Below, in pieces: positions 45,039-53,292 of a stretch of 64,000 nt of DNA. The notes under the pieces are model-generated. The model searched no databases. It worked only from the letters and a program-made list of their open reading frames with translations, and was not told the DNA's origin. Position numbers and translations under genes: made by a program. The stretch is from Streptomyces capillispiralis (GTDB lineage: Bacteria > Actinomycetota > Actinomycetes > Streptomycetales > Streptomycetaceae). How positions within the stretch are numbered: position 1 is the stretch's first letter; each line of letters opens with the position of its first letter. The stretch lies in assembly GCF_007829875.1 (NCBI RefSeq), contig NZ_VIWV01000001.1, forward strand, positions 5,798,501 through 5,862,500, read 5' to 3'.

Positions 45039-46275
45039 TCGCCTGTTGATTCGAGCCCTTGAAGGAATCGGAAAGCCGGAGACGATCGCCGAACCGGTGC
45101 ATCCGCAGCGCTACACGCATCTTGCCGCCCTGGCCGCCCAGCCGCCCCGGCCGGACGCGGACGCGGCGACCTGGCGCGCCGACCGGTCCGCGGGGCCCGG
45201 GAAGCCCTCCCGCCTCCGCGCGCGCACCGTGTCCGTCCTGGTCTTACTCGGAGGTCTGACCGCGGGCACGACGGCCGGGTTCTGGGCGGGCTGGACCAGC
45301 CGGCCCGACACCCCCTACGGCGAGTCGGCCGCCCCCGCCCAGGTGGAGCAGGTGTTCGACGTCGGCAGTGCCGCGACCGGAGCCGCCTTCGGCCCGGACG
45401 GCACGCTGGCGGTGGGCACCGCCAGTGGAAGCGTGACCGTCCTCGACGCGCACCGGCCCGAGAGCAGGACCCAGCTCCCCGGCGGGGACTCCGGACCCAT
45501 CACCCGGACGGTGTTCAGCCCCGAGGGAGGCGTCCTGGCCGCGGGCAGTGAGGACGGCACGGTGCGGCTGTGGGACCGGCCGACCCGGGGACCCGAACAC
45601 CCCATCGCCGTCCTGCCCATGAGGGAGGACGGCGAGTACGGCGGTGCCGTCAACGACCTCGCCTACAGCCCCGACGGCAGGATCCTCGCCGTCGCCAGTT
45701 CCACCTCGACGGTGCGCATCTGGGACGTCTCCGACCCGGAGAACCCGGAGCCCCTGGCCACCCCCAGCCGCGACCACGCCGTCACCCGGCTGGCCTTCAG
45801 CCCGCGCGGCACCATCCTGGCGGTGGGCAGCACCGACGGAACCGTGCAGCTGTGGGACATCAAGGAACCCGACGACCCGCGGATCATCGAGGGCGGCCGG
45901 GCCGTCACCGACGCCTCCGTGACCGCGCTCACCTTCAGCGCCGACCGGAAGTCCCTGGCGGTCGGCAACTCCCGGGGGTCGGTGCAGCTCTGGGACGTCT
46001 CCGACCCGCGCAGTCCACGCAAGGTCAACGCGGCCCGTGCCGTCGGGTACACCAACGAACTGAGCTTCAACGCGCCGGGGTACGTGCTGGCGGCCAGCAA
46101 CTCCGACGGGACCGTCCGCCTGTGGGAGGACCTGGACGACCTGATGAACCCCCGCGTGCTGACACGGGAGACGGATCAGGGAGAGCTCAGCAGCGTCGCC
46201 TTCGCCACCGGTGACGACGAGAACACCCTCGTCGTCACCGGCACCGACGGCTCGGTCCAGCTGTGGAAGGCGTGA
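45025..46275 (+). CDS. Membrane-anchored seven-bladed WD40 protein
   Basis: A 416-residue protein. A basic ~65-residue N-terminus is followed by one membrane helix (about 68-92). Seven WD40 repeats then fill residues 106-416: each carries the D-G-T-[VL]-[RQ]-[LI]-W-D ending (e.g. SEDGTVRLWD, TDGTVQLWD, NSDGTVRLWE, TDGSVQLWK). The first blade is degenerate. By the positive-inside rule the propeller faces the outside. Propellers serve as protein-binding platforms; no enzymatic domain is attached. GGGGGTAGGAA precedes ATG 45025, and coupling with the upstream membrane protein suggests a complex. Confidence 0.85.
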   Translation: MPSSSRLLIRALEGIGKPETIAEPVHPQRYTHLAALAAQPPRPDADAATWRADRSAGPGKPSRLRARTVSVLVLLGGLTAGTTAGFWAGWTSRPDTPYGESAAPAQVEQVFDVGSAATGAAFGPDGTLAVGTASGSVTVLDAHRPESRTQLPGGDSGPITRTVFSPEGGVLAAGSEDGTVRLWDRPTRGPEHPIAVLPMREDGEYGGAVNDLAYSPDGRILAVASSTSTVRIWDVSDPENPEPLATPSRDHAVTRLAFSPRGTILAVGSTDGTVQLWDIKEPDDPRIIEGGRAVTDASVTALTFSADRKSLAVGNSRGSVQLWDVSDPRSPRKVNAARAVGYTNELSFNAPGYVLAASNSDGTVRLWEDLDDLMNPRVLTRETDQGELSSVAFATGDDENTLVVTGTDGSVQLWKA

Positions 46276-46519
46276 GCGGTCCGTACGGGGGCCGACGGGA
46301 CCCGCGCGGCACCTGGCTGTTCGAATTTCAGCCGCCTCACGCGCACCCCGCGGAGCTGGTGTGACAGAGCGACAACTTCCCCGCTGACCAGGGGCTTCGG
46401 GCGCTTTCCGAGCCTCCCGGATGTCAGTGCCGGGCGGTAGACTGTAAGCAGTGTTCGAGGGAATCGCCGGGGTCGTCGTGGACCTCGGCGGGCGCCCCGA
46501 CCGCGACAGGAGGATGCCC

Positions 46520-46834
46520 GTGCCCGCTGCCGCACTCAAGTCGAAGCCCCTGCCCACCCAGTCCACCGCGAAGCGTCCCGTGCTGCTCGACCTGCCGTGC
46601 GCCCCGGTGGAGAAGCGCCCGCTGCCGCCGGGCCGCCCGCGCGACTGGTACGTCACGCACAACCGCCGGCTCAAGGCGATGCGCCTCGCCATCGCCCTGC
46701 TCGACTCCGGCGTCTACCTGCCCCAGCAGGCCCGCAACGCGACGATCCGGAGCACGGCGGAGCTGATCGGCGTACACCCGCCGTCGGACACCACGTGCCA
46801 CATGGTGCGCGCGTTCATGCGCTACAACCGCTGA
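46520..46834 (+). CDS. Conserved small protein, unknown function
   Basis: A 104-residue cytoplasmic protein. AGGAGG at 46508-46513 fits GTG 46520 (6-nt spacing); an ATG at 46514 abuts the ribosome site. Residues 40-104 carry the conserved-looking core: GRPRDWYVTHNRRLKAMRLA, LDSGVYLPQQARNATIRSTAELIGVHPPSDTT and CHMVRAFM. The helix pattern suggests a small DNA- or RNA-binding fold, but I know of no named family. Own promoter-like TAGACT (46437-46442) and terminator. Confidence 0.82.
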   Translation: MPAAALKSKPLPTQSTAKRPVLLDLPCAPVEKRPLPPGRPRDWYVTHNRRLKAMRLAIALLDSGVYLPQQARNATIRSTAELIGVHPPSDTTCHMVRAFMRYNR

Positions 46835-46848
46835 GGCGGGGACCGGTG

Positions 46849-46876
46849 CCGGGCGCCCCGACCGCGGGGCGCCCGG
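46849..46876 (+). terminator. Terminator
   Basis: CCGGGCGCCCC (46849-46859) pairs with GGGGCGCCCGG (46866-46876), right after the small gene. Confidence 0.75.
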
Positions 46877-46997
46877 TTTCCGCGTCACGGGGTCCGGCGG
46901 CTCGTCCGCCTCCGGGCCCCCGGACTCCGCCCCGGCGCCGGATGGCCGTGCCGGGCGGTGTACCGCGCCGCGGGCCCGGGCGACCGAGGCCCGTCCA

Positions 46998-47021
46998 GGT
47001 TGCACCGGTTTGTCCGGGTGT
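46998..47021 (+). promoter_or_regulatory. Possible SigB-type promoter
   Basis: GGTT-N14-GGGTGT is one base from the stress-sigma consensus GNNT-N14-16-GGGTAC/T and points to the paralogous pair downstream; the leader would be about 70 nt. Confidence 0.3.
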
Positions 47022-47098
47022 CTTCTTTTGAAGGGCAAAATAGCGGTAATTTTTCATGAAGAGGTACATATCGCACGCACATGAGGGGGTCCTGCCCC

Positions 47099-47656
47099 AT
47101 GTCAACAGGGACACTTCTGGCGATCATCATCCCCGTCGTGGTGGTGATCGCCGTGGCGGCCGTGGCGGTCTCGCTGCTCATGCGCCGCCGGAAGCTGCGC
47201 GAGCGCTTCGGCCCGGAGTACGAACGGACGGTGGAGGACGCCGACAGCCGCATGGCCGGCGAGCGGGAGCTCAGGGCCCGCGAGAAACGGCATGACTCGC
47301 TCGACATCAAGCCGCTGGAGGACAGCGCCAGGGATCGGTACACACGGGACTGGACCAGCGTGCAGGAAGAGTTCGTGGACCGCCCGGAGGACGCCGTGCA
47401 CCACGCCGACCGCCTGGTGACCTCCTTGATGCACGAGCGCGGCTACCCGACCCAGGACTTCGAGCAACAGCTCAAGGACCTCTCGGTCGAGCACGGCCGC
47501 ACGCTCGAGCACTATCGGGCCGCCCACGACGTCGACGTGCTCAGCACCCGGCACGAGGCGACCACCGAACAATTGCGGGGTGCCATGGTGCACTACCGGG
47601 CCCTGTTCGACGAGCTGCTCTCCGACGGCGGCGAACCCCGCCGCGCCCCGGCCTGA
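47099..47656 (+). CDS. Membrane-anchored helical protein, paralogue 1
   Basis: A 185-residue protein with an N-terminal membrane helix (LLAIIIPVVVVIAVAAVAVSLLM) and a cytoplasmic helical domain. GAGGGGGT precedes ATG 47099. The core DWTSVQEEFVDRPEDAVHHADRLVTSLM recurs in the next gene's product as RWQEVQNKFVDDPRDAVHTADALVADVM. A second shared block reads (L/Q)RGAMVHYRALFDELL versus LRLALRHYRAFFNRLL. The pair are therefore paralogues. Function unknown; proteins of this type are often described as stress-related in Actinobacteria, and a SigB-like promoter lies upstream. Confidence 0.82.
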   Translation: MSTGTLLAIIIPVVVVIAVAAVAVSLLMRRRKLRERFGPEYERTVEDADSRMAGERELRAREKRHDSLDIKPLEDSARDRYTRDWTSVQEEFVDRPEDAVHHADRLVTSLMHERGYPTQDFEQQLKDLSVEHGRTLEHYRAAHDVDVLSTRHEATTEQLRGAMVHYRALFDELLSDGGEPRRAPA

Positions 47657-47721
47657 GACGGCTCGGCGAACGGCCCGCCGCCCCGATCGGGAAAGCCCAG
47701 GACCTCCGGAGCGGAGGAGAC

Positions 47722-48228
47722 ATGCAACACAAGGACATACCGGACACCGCCGCCGCGAGCGGCCTGTCCACCGACGACCTCGCCCAGCCCCGCGACACCT
47801 CCACGGGGGAGGGCGCGGAGAGCACACCGGCCGAGGTGCCGACCTTCCCCGGCGAGAGCACGAGCACGCCGGGCAGGCCCGCCGAGGACGAGGCGGTGGG
47901 AGCCGGTTCCGGCACCGGGCCGCACGCCGCGGACCGGGACGCCCACGCCGAGGACGAGGCCCCCCAGCTCCTCACCCCCGAGGACGAGGAAGGGTTCCGC
48001 ACACGCTGGCAGGAGGTACAGAACAAGTTCGTGGACGACCCGCGCGACGCCGTGCACACCGCCGACGCCCTCGTCGCCGACGTGATGCAGAGGCTGGCCG
48101 CCACCTTCGCCGACCACAAGCAGGAACTGGAAGGACAGTGGAACCGGGGCGAACAGGCGGACACCGAGGACCTGCGTCTGGCCCTGCGCCACTACCGCGC
48201 GTTCTTCAACCGCCTGCTCGTCACCTGA
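47722..48228 (+). CDS. Soluble helical protein, paralogue 2
   Basis: A 168-residue cytoplasmic protein, 65 bp after paralogue 1; GGAGGAGA before ATG 47722. The first ~85 residues are acidic, Thr/Glu/Pro-rich and probably disordered. The C-terminal half carries the same FVD.P.DAVH.AD.LV block as the membrane-anchored paralogue, without a membrane helix. So one version is tethered and one free. They presumably work in one structure or response. Confidence 0.82.
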   Translation: MQHKDIPDTAAASGLSTDDLAQPRDTSTGEGAESTPAEVPTFPGESTSTPGRPAEDEAVGAGSGTGPHAADRDAHAEDEAPQLLTPEDEEGFRTRWQEVQNKFVDDPRDAVHTADALVADVMQRLAATFADHKQELEGQWNRGEQADTEDLRLALRHYRAFFNRLLVT

Positions 48229-48334
48229 CACGACGCGACGGCGCGGCGGTGGACGCGCCGGGCCGGGGCCGGACCCGCCCAGTACCGGCGGGTCCGGCCC
48301 CGCACGGCCTCGGCCCCCTGCCGGACGACCCCGA

Positions 48335-48592
48335 TCAGTACGGTCGGGAGTTGATGTACCCGAGCAGCACGATCACCGCGACGACACAGCCCAGCACCAC
48401 GACCGTCGACACCCAGGACGAGCGGCGGGACGACCCCCGGTGCTCCGGGTCGGCGCGGAACGGGACCGGGCCGGGAGGGTTGTCCTTCCAGCGCGCGGCG
48501 AGCATCCGGGCCCGCGCGGAGGGCTCCTTGTGTTCGGCGCCGTCCGCCCACGTGAGGTCGAACTCCCGCTCCTCGTCGTCCCTCTCGGACAT
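48335..48592 (-). CDS. Small single-TM membrane protein
   Basis: An 85-residue protein. GGAAGG lies upstream of ATG 48592. An acidic, charged N-terminus (SERDDEEREFDLTWADGAEHKE) precedes RARMLAARWKDNPPGPVPFRADPEHRG and one membrane helix (about 60-80) ending near the C-terminus. It is convergent with the paralogous pair. I do not recognise a family. Confidence 0.72.
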   Translation of the reverse strand: MSERDDEEREFDLTWADGAEHKEPSARARMLAARWKDNPPGPVPFRADPEHRGSSRRSSWVSTVVVLGCVVAVIVLLGYINSRPY

Positions 48593-48671
48593 CCCCGTGA
48601 CCTTCCTCGAACAACAGTGTCAGCGTCTATGATCCCGCGCCGCGCCCACCGACGGAAGCGTTCCGGACACG

Positions 48672-48724
48672 ACGGCGCCCCCGCCCCGGAGAACCGGGAA
48701 CGGGGGCGGGAGCGGGGGCGCCGT
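48672..48724 (-). terminator. Terminator after glnA
   Basis: ACGGCGCCCCCG (48672-48683) pairs with CGGGGGCGCCGT (48713-48724); an inner CCCCGG/CCGGG hairpin adds to it. Confidence 0.7.
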
Positions 48725-48756
48725 ACGAGCTCACGTGACACACACGCAGCAGCCGA

Positions 48757-50166
48757 TCACACGTCGAAGTACAGCTCGAACTCGTGCGGGTGCGGGCGGA
48801 GCTGGAGCGGGGCGATCTCGTTCTGGCGCTTGAAGTCGATCCACGTCTCGATCAGGTCCGGCGTGAAGACGTCGCCCTGGAGGAGGAACTCGTGGTCGGC
48901 CTCCAGGCGGTCGAGGACCGCGCCGAGGGAGGTCGGGACCTGGGCCACGCCCGCGTGCTCCTCGGGAGCCAGCTCGTAGAGGTCCTTGTCGATCGGCTCG
49001 GCCGGCTCGATCTTGTTCTTGATGCCGTCCAGGCCCGCGAGGAGCAGCGCCGAGAAGGCCAGGTACGGGTTGCCGGAGGCGTCCGGGGCGCGGAACTCGA
49101 CGCGCTTGGCCTTCGGGTTGGAACCGGTGATCGGGATGCGCATCGCGGCGGAACGGTTGCGCTGCGAGTACACCAGGTTCACCGGGGCCTCGAAGCCCGG
49201 CACCAGGCGGTGGTACGAGTTCACCGTCGGGTTGGTGAAGGCCAGCAGCGACGGGGCGTGCTTGAGGATGCCGCCGATGTAGTAGCGGGCCATGTCCGAC
49301 AGCCCGGCGTAGCCCTGCTCGTCGTAGAAGAGGGGCTCGCCGCCCGCCCACAGCGACTGGTGGACGTGCATGCCCGAGCCGTTGTCACCGAAGATCGGCT
49401 TCGGCATGAAGGTCGCGGTCTTGCCGTTGCGCCAGGCGACGTTCTTCACGATGTACTTGAAGAGCTGCAGGTCGTCGGCGGCGGCGAGCAGCGTGTTGAA
49501 CTTGTAGTTGATCTCGGCCTGGCCGGCGGTGCCCACCTCGTGGTGCTGGCGCTCGACCTTCAGGCCGGCCCGGTCCAGCTCCAGGGAGATCTCGGCGCGC
49601 AGGTCGGCGAAGTGGTCGACCGGCGGGACCGGGAAGTAGCCGCCCTTGTAGCGGACCTTGTAGCCGCGGTTGTCCTCCAGCGCACCGGTGTTCCAGGCGC
49701 CCGCCTCGGAGTCGATGTGGTAGAAGGACTCGTTCTCCGACGTCTTGAAGCGCACGCTGTCGAAGACGTAGAACTCGGCCTCGGGACCGAAGAACGCGGT
49801 GTCCGCGATGCCGGTGGAGGCCAGGTACGCCTCGGCCTTCTTGGCCACGTTGCGCGGGTCACGGGAGTACTGCTCGCCCGTGATCGGGTCGTGGATGAAG
49901 AAGTTGATGTTCAGCGTCTTGTCGCGGCGGAACGGGTCGACACGGGCGGTGGTCAGGTCCGCGCGCAGCGCCATGTCGGACTCGTGAATGGCCTGGAATC
50001 CACGGATCGAGGATCCGTCGAAGGCCAGCTCCTCGTCCGGGTCGAACGCGTCGACAGGCACCGTGAAGTGCTGCATGACACCCGGGAGGTCGCAGAAGCG
50101 GACGTCGACGAACTTGACGTCCTCGTCCGCGATGAACTTCTTGGCCTCGTCGGCGTTCTGGAACAT
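48757..50166 (-). CDS. glnA: Glutamine synthetase type I
   Basis: A 469-residue dodecameric GSI, the main ammonia-assimilating enzyme. GGAGGA precedes ATG 50166 (MFQNADEAKKF). Motifs: ELAFDGSSIRGFQ, FFGPEAEFYVFD, GTAGQAEINYKF, FMPKPIFGDNGSGMHVH, YSQRNRSAAMRIP and RVEFRAPDASGNPYL. The adenylylation site is Tyr397 in KDLYELAPEE, the target of the GlnE encoded at 14982-17984. A GlnR box sits about 100 bp upstream, so activation under nitrogen limitation is expected. Confidence 0.98.
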   Translation of the reverse strand: MFQNADEAKKFIADEDVKFVDVRFCDLPGVMQHFTVPVDAFDPDEELAFDGSSIRGFQAIHESDMALRADLTTARVDPFRRDKTLNINFFIHDPITGEQYSRDPRNVAKKAEAYLASTGIADTAFFGPEAEFYVFDSVRFKTSENESFYHIDSEAGAWNTGALEDNRGYKVRYKGGYFPVPPVDHFADLRAEISLELDRAGLKVERQHHEVGTAGQAEINYKFNTLLAAADDLQLFKYIVKNVAWRNGKTATFMPKPIFGDNGSGMHVHQSLWAGGEPLFYDEQGYAGLSDMARYYIGGILKHAPSLLAFTNPTVNSYHRLVPGFEAPVNLVYSQRNRSAAMRIPITGSNPKAKRVEFRAPDASGNPYLAFSALLLAGLDGIKNKIEPAEPIDKDLYELAPEEHAGVAQVPTSLGAVLDRLEADHEFLLQGDVFTPDLIETWIDFKRQNEIAPLQLRPHPHEFELYFDV

Positions 50167-50263
50167 CCAGCTCCTCCTACTCCCGACCGTCCCGCCGGGG
50201 TGGTAGATCGTTCGTGCGGCCAGTGCGGGTGGCACACGCTGCACTCGACCCTAGGGACGGGTC

Positions 50264-50301
50264 ATTTCTCGGGCGTGACCCATTTGTTTCGCACAAGTTA
50301 A
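50264..50301 (-). promoter_or_regulatory. GlnR box of glnA
   Basis: On the minus strand TTAAC-N6-GAAAC-N6-GTCAC-N6-GAAAT spans 50301-50264 with perfect spacing. The two GAAA(C/T) half sites and GTCAC match the GlnR consensus. The glnII site has the same layout. Confidence 0.82.
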
Positions 50302-50364
50302 CCGGGCCCTCTCCCACGGTAGCCCCGGCGCACCCCGCCGTCTCCCGGTCATATACGGGCGCAG

Positions 50365-50370
50365 TACCGT
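50365..50370 (+). promoter_or_regulatory. -10 box of the RDD gene
   Basis: TACCGT lies 6 nt before GTG 50377; no ribosome site fits, so the message is probably leaderless. Confidence 0.4.
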
Positions 50371-50376
50371 GGACGG

Positions 50377-50847
50377 GTGGACAACAGGCAAGCAATCGGA
50401 TCATGGCTCTCCGGACCGCGCGCGGCCCTGGAGGACGCCGGTGCCGAGTTCGGCTACCGGGGTGAGCAGCTGGGGCTGCCGGAGGACGGACCGGGCTCGA
50501 TCGCACGGCCCGGCCGCAGGCTCGGCGCCCTCGCCGTGGACTGGGGCCTGTGCGTCCTGATCGCATACGGTCTGATCACCGACGGCTACGACGGGCAGAC
50601 GACCGGCAACTGGGCGCTGCTGGTGTTCCTGGTGATGAGCGTCCTCACCGTGGGCACCGTCGGCTTCACGCCGGGCAAGCGGCTGTTCGGCCTGCGGGTG
50701 ATGTCCCTCGACACGGGCCGGGTCCAGCCGCTGCGCGGCCTGCTGCGCTCGGTGCTGCTGTGCCTCGCCGTCCCCGCCCTGGTCTGGGACCGCGACGGCC
50801 GGGGGCTGCACGACCGCCTGGCCCGCACGGTCGAGGTGCGCGTCTGA
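50377..50847 (+). CDS. RDD-family membrane protein
   Basis: A 156-residue protein. Residues 1-45 are soluble. The RDD domain follows: helix 1 GRRLGALAVDWGLCVLIAYGLI (R-x6-D signature), helix 2 WALLVFLVMSVLTVGTVGFTPGKRLFGLRV (with TPGKRLFGLRV) and helix 3 GLLRSVLLCLAVPALVWDRDGRGLHDRLARTVEV (D-R-D then the HDRLA signature). RDD proteins are small transport-like or scaffold proteins; some act in Na+/H+ exchange, but no role is established for this branch. It is divergent from glnA and converges on the DUF4191 gene. Confidence 0.9.
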   Translation: MDNRQAIGSWLSGPRAALEDAGAEFGYRGEQLGLPEDGPGSIARPGRRLGALAVDWGLCVLIAYGLITDGYDGQTTGNWALLVFLVMSVLTVGTVGFTPGKRLFGLRVMSLDTGRVQPLRGLLRSVLLCLAVPALVWDRDGRGLHDRLARTVEVRV

Positions 50848-50882
50848 CGGCCGGGGCGGCACGGCCCTGACGGCCGCGCGGT

Positions 50883-50927
50883 ACGACGACGGGGGCGCCG
50901 GACGATGTCCGGCGCCCCCGTCGTCGT
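50883..50927. terminator. Strong bidirectional terminator
   Basis: A 21-bp perfect stem (50883-50903 with 50907-50927) around a 3-nt loop, between the convergent RDD and DUF4191 genes. Confidence 0.85.
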
Positions 50928-50941
50928 CAGCGGAGCGGGTC

Positions 50942-51646
50942 TCAGCGGCCCCTCGGACCGCTGCCCTTCGGCAGCTTCATGCCCTTGGGCATCGGGCCCT
51001 TGGGGAGCGGCATGTTGCTCATCAGGTCGCCCAGGGCGCGCAGCCGGTCGTTGGTCGCGGTGACCTGCGGGCCAGTGAGCACGCGGGGCAGCTTGAGCAT
51101 CGTGGTGCGCAGCTTCTTCAGCTCGACCTGCCCGTCGCCGGTGCCCACGATCAGGTCGTGCACCGGGACGTCGGCGACGATGCGGTTCATCCGCTTCTTC
51201 TCGGCGGCGAGCAGGCTCTTCACCCGGTTCGGGTTGCCCTCCGCGATCAGCACGATGCCGGCCTTGCCGACCGCGCGGTGCACCACGTCCTGGTTGCGGT
51301 TCATCGCCACCGCCGGGGTCGTCGTCCAGCCCCGGCCGATGTTGTCCAGCACGGCCGCGGCGGCGCCCGGCTGTCCCTCCATCTGCCCGAAGGCCGCTCG
51401 CTCGGCCCGGCGCCCGAACACGATCGCTGTCGCGAGCAAGGCGAGCAGGAGGCCCAGGATGCCGGCATAAATGGGGTGACCGATCAAGAAACCGATCGCG
51501 AGGAAGACACCGAAGGTGACGATTCCGACAGCCGCGAGTACAAGACCGATCTTCTTGTCGGCCCTGCGGGTCATCTTGTAGGTCAGGGCGATCTGCTTCA
51601 GTCGCCCGGGGTTCGCAGCGTCCGCTGCGGTTTCCTTCCTCGCCAT
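50942..51646 (-). CDS. DUF4191 membrane protein
   Basis: A 234-residue protein of a family conserved through Actinobacteria and reported essential in mycobacteria (as Rv2219). Two membrane helices at about 30-52 and 57-77. A cytoplasmic domain follows with FGQMEGQPGAAAAVLDNI, AVGKAGIVLIAEGNPNRVKSL, NRIVADVPVHDLIVGTGDGQV and VTATNDRLRALGD, plus a Pro/Lys/Gly-rich tail (PLPKGPMPKGMKLPKGSG). Location just upstream of lipA on the same strand side is conserved in Streptomyces; a biochemical activity is unknown. Confidence 0.92.
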   Translation of the reverse strand: MARKETAADAANPGRLKQIALTYKMTRRADKKIGLVLAAVGIVTFGVFLAIGFLIGHPIYAGILGLLLALLATAIVFGRRAERAAFGQMEGQPGAAAAVLDNIGRGWTTTPAVAMNRNQDVVHRAVGKAGIVLIAEGNPNRVKSLLAAEKKRMNRIVADVPVHDLIVGTGDGQVELKKLRTTMLKLPRVLTGPQVTATNDRLRALGDLMSNMPLPKGPMPKGMKLPKGSGPRGR

Positions 51647-51704
51647 GCCATGAAGTCTACGTGTCCCCGTGCGCGCCTTCGACGGCAGTGCCGGGGAGGA
51701 CGGT

Positions 51705-51905
51705 TCAGGGGCGGGCGACCGGCGTCTCGTCGAGGACGCGCTGCGCCTCGACGCGGTCCTTGGCGCGGCGGCGGTCCTCCAGCACCGACGTCCACGCGTT
51801 GCGGCGGGCGGTGCGCTGGCCGCCGCTCATCAGCAGCGACTCGACGGCGCGCAGTGCGGTGGTGAAGGACGGGATGGCGGTGGCGCGGACGGGCGCGGCC
51901 TGCAT
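51705..51905 (-). CDS. Small conserved 66-residue protein
   Basis: A 66-residue basic protein (MQAAPVRATAIPSFTTALRA ... RRRAKDRVEAQRVL). GAGGGGGA lies 11 nt before ATG 51905. Predicted two-helix, Arg-rich, no Cys and no membrane segment. An equivalent short gene sits between lipA and DUF4191 in the Streptomyces order I recall, supporting its reality. Role unknown. Confidence 0.78.
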   Translation of the reverse strand: MQAAPVRATAIPSFTTALRAVESLLMSGGQRTARRNAWTSVLEDRRRAKDRVEAQRVLDETPVARP

Positions 51906-52139
51906 GGTGGAGGTCCCCCTCGGTGTTCCGGTGCGGGTGTACGTGGCGTGATGCCAGGCTCACTGACTGGTGTTACCAGGGCGTGACCGACCGGTCAAAC
52001 GGGCATGAAGCCTCGGTGGGCCGCCCCCGGAATGCCGACGCGGCCCCGACCTGTGCCCTCATCTGCGAGGACGGTCGGGACCGCGTCGTCTCGGCCATTA
52101 CTGGCGGGTAGTGCCTTGTGCGTGAATTCACACGCTGCT

Positions 52140-52159
52140 CTCGTCCCGTACGGGACGAG
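52140..52159 (-). terminator. Terminator after lipA
   Basis: A 20-bp perfect palindrome with arms CTCGTCCCGT, 15 bp after the lipA stop. Confidence 0.6.
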
Positions 52160-52174
52160 GCCGGTGAGGGTGTG

Positions 52175-53140
52175 TCAGACGGCCTGGGAGGCCACGAACG
52201 CGCCCCGCTTCTCGATCGCCATCTGATACAGCCGGCCGGCCCGGTAGGAGGAGCGGACCAGCGGGCCGGACATCACGCCGGAGAAGCCGATCTGCTCGGC
52301 CTCCTCCTTCAGCTCCACGAACTCGTGCGGCTTCACCCAGCGCTCGACGGGGTGGTGGCGCACGGACGGGCGCAGGTACTGCGTGATGGTGACCAGCTCG
52401 CAGCCCGCGTCGTGCAGCTGCTTCAGCGCCTCGCTGACCTCCTCGCGGGTCTCGCCCATGCCGAGGATCAGGTTCGACTTGGTGACCAGGCCGTAGTCAC
52501 GGGCCTCGGTGATCACCTTCAGGGAGCGCTCGTAGCGGAAGCCGGGGCGGATCCGCTTGAAGATCCGGGGCACCGTCTCGACGTTGTGCGCGAAGACCTC
52601 GGGGCGGGAGGAGAAGACCTCCGCCAGCTGCTCGGGGACGGCGTTGAAGTCGGGGGCGAGCAGCTCGACCTTGGTGCGGCCGGCCTCGCGCTCCGCCGTC
52701 TGCGCGTGGATCTGGCGCACGGTCTCGGCGTACAGCCAGGCGCCGCCGTCCTCCAGGTCGTCGCGCGCGACGCCGGTGATGGTGGCGTAGTTCAGGTCCA
52801 TGGTGACGACGGACTCGCCGACGCGGCGCGGCTCGTCACGGTCGAGCGCCTCCGGCTTGCCGGTGTCGATCTGGCAGAAGTCGCAGCGCCGGGTGCACTG
52901 GTCACCGCCGATGAGGAAGGTGGCCTCGCGGTCCTCCCAGCACTCGTAGATGTTCGGACAGCCCGCTTCCTGGCAGACCGTGTGCAGGCCCTCGCTCTTG
53001 ACCAGGTTCTGCATCTTCGAGTACTCGGGGCCCATTTTCGCCCGGGTCTTGATCCACTCGGGCTTGCGCTCGATGGGGGTCTGGCTGTTGCGGACCTCCA
53101 GGCGCAGCATCTTGCGTCCGTCGGGTGCGACTGCGGACAC
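52175..53140 (-). CDS. lipA: Lipoyl synthase
   Basis: A 321-residue radical-SAM enzyme inserting two sulfurs into protein-bound octanoyl groups. GTG 53140 (SAVAPDGRKMLRL) has GGGAG upstream. The auxiliary cluster Cys residues are 56, 61 and 67 (CQEAGCPNIYEC) and the SAM cluster Cys 82, 86, 89 (CTRRCDFC). Ser in RSSYRAG near the C-terminus is the cluster-ligating residue. It works on the octanoyl group transferred by LipB, encoded 152 bp upstream on the same strand. Products: AceE/SucB partner complexes. Confidence 0.97.
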   Translation of the reverse strand: MSAVAPDGRKMLRLEVRNSQTPIERKPEWIKTRAKMGPEYSKMQNLVKSEGLHTVCQEAGCPNIYECWEDREATFLIGGDQCTRRCDFCQIDTGKPEALDRDEPRRVGESVVTMDLNYATITGVARDDLEDGGAWLYAETVRQIHAQTAEREAGRTKVELLAPDFNAVPEQLAEVFSSRPEVFAHNVETVPRIFKRIRPGFRYERSLKVITEARDYGLVTKSNLILGMGETREEVSEALKQLHDAGCELVTITQYLRPSVRHHPVERWVKPHEFVELKEEAEQIGFSGVMSGPLVRSSYRAGRLYQMAIEKRGAFVASQAV

Positions 53141-53292
53141 GACCGGCTCCCTAGCGATTGATTCTTCGGCGTGGTCAAGCGTACGCCCGTTGTTCCGAAT
53201 GCCCGGCGGGGTGTCCGCCTGCTGACGGCCGCCGTCCGGGCTCCCGGGTCCGGTCCGGACCGTCATGGCGGAGAACGCCGGACGGGCCGGAT

